A DNA stretch of 64,000 bases from Bradyrhizobium sp. 141 (GTDB lineage: Bacteria > Pseudomonadota > Alphaproteobacteria > Rhizobiales > Xanthobacteraceae). The stretch spans positions 1-64,000 of the forward strand of contig NZ_JADPKR010000026.1 in the NCBI RefSeq assembly GCF_023074055.1, given 5' to 3'. Made by a program: the position numbers and the translations under genes. The notes under the pieces were generated by a model, which did no database searches, was not told where the DNA came from, and saw only the letters and a list, made by a program, of their open reading frames with translations. This document shows positions 62,042 through 64,000 of this stretch, in pieces; position 1 is the first letter of the stretch; every line of letters begins with the position of its first letter.

Positions 62042-62755
62042 TTACGGGGCGTTCAAGACCTGCTTGACCAGGGCTTCGCGCAGCGCCGCCAGTTCGCCGC
62101 TCGCCTCCATCTGGGCGATCACCTTGCCCACCTTCGGCACCAGATCGCGATGGCGTTCGTGCAGGTAATGGTAGATGTGGATGCGCTCGAGTGGCGGCGA
62201 GAGCGGGTAAATCCTGGCCTGCAGATTGAGTTTCCTCACCGCAGCGAGCCCGCTGAAGAGGTCGGTGAACATCACGTCGAAACGGTCGGCGTCGAGCATC
62301 TTGACCATGTTGTCGAGGCCAGTGGTCGCGGTAACGCGGTCCATGCCGCGCGTGCCAGCTTCCGAGGAGCCGACGCCACGGACGATGCCGATGCTGTAGT
62401 CCCTGATCGAATCCCAGCCGGCGACCTCAAACCGGAGTTTGGTCGCGAACACCGCGGGCTCGATGTAGTTGATCGCCGGTGTGACCTGGACCAGCGTCGG
62501 GTAGTCGCGCGAGAGTGTTCCGATCCGCTGGATCTCGCCGTCGACCTCGCCGTTGCTCGACAGCGTGAGTGCACGCTTGCCGGGGACGTCCTCGAATTCC
62601 AGCGTAATGTTGAGCTTGGCATAGACAGCCCGCAGCATCTCGCCGCCGACATATTGATCTGGGATGTCGGCGATGCGCGCCAGCCGGATCAAGTCTTGCG
62701 CCTGCGCGGGACCGGCTGCGAGCAACGACAGGCAGGCGACGATCAGCCGCCACAT
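62042..62755 (-). CDS. Periplasmic solute-binding-type protein
   Basis: A 237-residue protein from ATG 62755, placed by AAGGAG seven bases before it. Signal MWRLIVACLSLLAAGPAQAQ, then a two-lobed binding fold of the SBP_bac_3 type: GEMLRAVYAKLNITLEFEDVPGKRALTLSSNGEVDGE and RDYSIGIVRGVGSSEAG. There is no ABC transporter next to it, so it may feed a receptor. It is divergent from the sensor kinase at 63056, about 300 bases away. Confidence 0.85.
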   Translation of the reverse strand: MWRLIVACLSLLAAGPAQAQDLIRLARIADIPDQYVGGEMLRAVYAKLNITLEFEDVPGKRALTLSSNGEVDGEIQRIGTLSRDYPTLVQVTPAINYIEPAVFATKLRFEVAGWDSIRDYSIGIVRGVGSSEAGTRGMDRVTATTGLDNMVKMLDADRFDVMFTDLFSGLAAVRKLNLQARIYPLSPPLERIHIYHYLHERHRDLVPKVGKVIAQMEASGELAALREALVKQVLNAP

Positions 62756-63055
62756 GAGGCGTCTCCTTCGGTCGTGCATTGCTACCATTGGATTCGGACG
62801 CCGGCGCGATCTACCGGGAGTTGGCGCCTGCACAGGCCGCACCGATTACCGCTCGCCCGCCATGCGAGCGACTCCGGACACTCACCGATGTCATTCTATC
62901 ACGCGCAGTGGTAGTTTGCGCCGGAATCCTGCTGCTGGGCGCAAGACAGGGTGATTGCGCATCGGACGACCAGGCAGGCGTCTCGACTCTTGGACAGCTC
63001 GAGACTGCAAGCTGTGGCCGGTGCAGAGAGCCGCCATTTCCGGGGGGCGTGGTGC
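62756..63055. other. Divergent regulatory gap
   Basis: About 300 bases between a binding-protein gene and the kinase gene. An open frame with a hydrophobic run (VVVCAGILLLGARQG) spans part of it but lacks a good start and ends by overlapping the kinase start. No binding site is obvious. Confidence 0.4.
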
Positions 63056-64000
63056 ATGGCCAACGCAGGTGACGAGGATCCCAAGCGCAGCCGCGTCATC
63101 GCGCCGGCCGCCGCGAAGCCCGATCTGACCGGCATCGGTGCTACGCTTGCGCCCACGATATTCGCATCACTGCTGTCGCGGCTCTTCAACTGGTCGCGCA
63201 GCGGTGTCGGGCCGCGGCTCCTCGCCGCCGTGCTGTTGTTCTCTTCGGTGGTGACGCTGACGCTGACTGCGCTGCAGCTCTATCTCGATTATGATCGCGA
63301 GGTCGGGCTCATCGAGACGCGGCTCGACGAGATCGGCCGCAGCACGACCGGCAGTCTCGGCGAGAGCCTGTGGAATCTCGACCAGAACCAGCTGAAGCTC
63401 CAGCTCGACGGCATCCTCCGGCTGCCCGACATCCGCGCCGCCGAGGTGCACGAGATTGCCGATCGTCCCAATCCGATCCGTCTTGCGATCGGCGAGCCGG
63501 GCACGCGTTCGATCGTGACGCGCGACTATGCCTTGAGCACCACCGTGCAAGGGAACATACGCCAGATCGGCGTGCTCCACGTCGAGGCGACGCTGAGCAA
63601 TGTCTATCAGCAACTGCTGAATCGGGCCCTGGTCATCCTGGCCAGCCAGGCGGCGAAGACATTCCTCGTCTCGCTGTTCATCATCTACATGTTCCATCTC
63701 CTGGTGACGCGGCATCTGGTCGCCATCGCCGAGTTCGTCAGCAAGTACAGCCTGATGCGGCCGCCGCCGCCTTTGCGCCTGGAGCGCCGGCCGCCCTACG
63801 ATGCCGACGAGCTGGACAAGGTGATCGATGCCTTCAACGCGATGTGCGCCAACCTCCAGCGGGCCTATGGCGAGCTGCGCGAGGCCAATGCCAATCTCGA
63901 GCGTGACCTGGCCATCCGTCGGCGCGCCGAAGCGGACGCATGGGCGAGCGAAGAGCGTTTCCGCGACTACGCCGAGACGGCATCCGACTGGTTCTGGGAG
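63056..64000 (+). CDS. Membrane sensor kinase, N-terminal part (cut by window edge)
   Basis: Open from ATG 63056 to the last base, 315 codons and incomplete. Two membrane helices at about residues 54-76 and 191-215 enclose a 115-residue periplasmic sensing domain (LYLDYDREVGLIETRLDEIG...). After a HAMP-like segment and coiled coil the frame reaches the start of a PAS domain (SEERFRDYAETASDWFWE), so a histidine-kinase module probably follows. The periplasmic sensor and the divergent binding protein suggest they work together. Confidence 0.8.
   Translation, partial: MANAGDEDPKRSRVIAPAAAKPDLTGIGATLAPTIFASLLSRLFNWSRSGVGPRLLAAVLLFSSVVTLTLTALQLYLDYDREVGLIETRLDEIGRSTTGSLGESLWNLDQNQLKLQLDGILRLPDIRAAEVHEIADRPNPIRLAIGEPGTRSIVTRDYALSTTVQGNIRQIGVLHVEATLSNVYQQLLNRALVILASQAAKTFLVSLFIIYMFHLLVTRHLVAIAEFVSKYSLMRPPPPLRLERRPPYDADELDKVIDAFNAMCANLQRAYGELREANANLERDLAIRRRAEADAWASEERFRDYAETASDWFWE

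Noticed and set aside
1..64000. CRISPR arrays, IS elements, prophage or defence systems
   Set aside because: No regularly spaced identical repeats, no transposase, integrase, restriction or toxin-antitoxin motifs were seen on either strand. The repeats present are single palindromic elements.

Overview
The window is about 64 kb of GC-rich alphaproteobacterial chromosome. Gene content (LysR/MFS catabolic units, orphan two-component parts, many small secreted proteins, stand-alone hisI beside folE), very high GC at third codon positions, and several families of imperfect palindromic intergenic repeats that I recognise from Bradyrhizobium all point to Bradyrhizobium or a very close relative. I see no transposase, phage, conjugation, CRISPR or toxin-antitoxin genes. 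This is mostly core or stable chromosome, and no single large novel system is evident.

Layout. 1-8.8 kb: Zn-alcohol dehydrogenase, glyoxalase-fold protein, cupin, DEAD-box RNA helicase, GNAT, secreted DUF-type proteins, a membrane-tethered DJ-1/PfpI protein and a PAS_5 protein. 8.8-13.7 kb: a probable structured non-coding RNA ending in a strong terminator, then rhomboid protease, CBS-pair protein, patatin phospholipase and a Pro-rich exported protein. 13.7-15.0 kb: a repeat-dense, gene-poor block. 15-23.7 kb: PAS-GGDEF-EAL protein, beta-lactamase-family hydrolase, nitroreductase, thrS, MFS exporter and a GrlR-like protein. 23.8-31.9 kb: lipoprotein-like alpha/beta hydrolase, APC permease, YidD, ClpP/crotonase-fold periplasmic protein, IscU-like protein, folE, hisI. 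32-37 kb: SLT-domain protein, DUF2336 protein, Hpt protein, CheY-like regulator with an Arg-rich tail, NAD kinase. 37-51 kb: S10 carboxypeptidase, second beta-lactamase-family hydrolase, TPR protein, an outer-membrane beta-barrel, many small exported proteins, methyltransferase, cytochrome c-PQQ propeller dehydrogenase, GFA protein, tRNA-Thr, rlmB, tRNA-Tyr. 52-58 kb: LLM flavin oxidoreductase, then a LysR regulator divergent from an MFS-GAF-amidohydrolase operon, and a quinone-oxidoreductase-type enzyme. 58-64 kb: UvrD-type helicase, TMEM175 channel homologue, YciI, small proteins, a periplasmic solute-binding protein divergent from a sensor kinase cut by the window edge.

The most coherent functional units are the LysR/MFS/GAF/amidohydrolase locus (with an ideal T-N11-A box), the Hpt plus CheY-like pair next to NAD kinase, the solute-binding protein/sensor kinase pair, and the folE-hisI pair. 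The most interesting non-coding signals are the candidate RNA at about 9.0-9.19 kb and the ~540-bp structured dispersed element at 13.8-14.35 kb. Starts were chosen by Shine-Dalgarno and family alignment where the longest frame was implausible; each such choice is explained. Names rest on recognised motifs only; no database search was possible.
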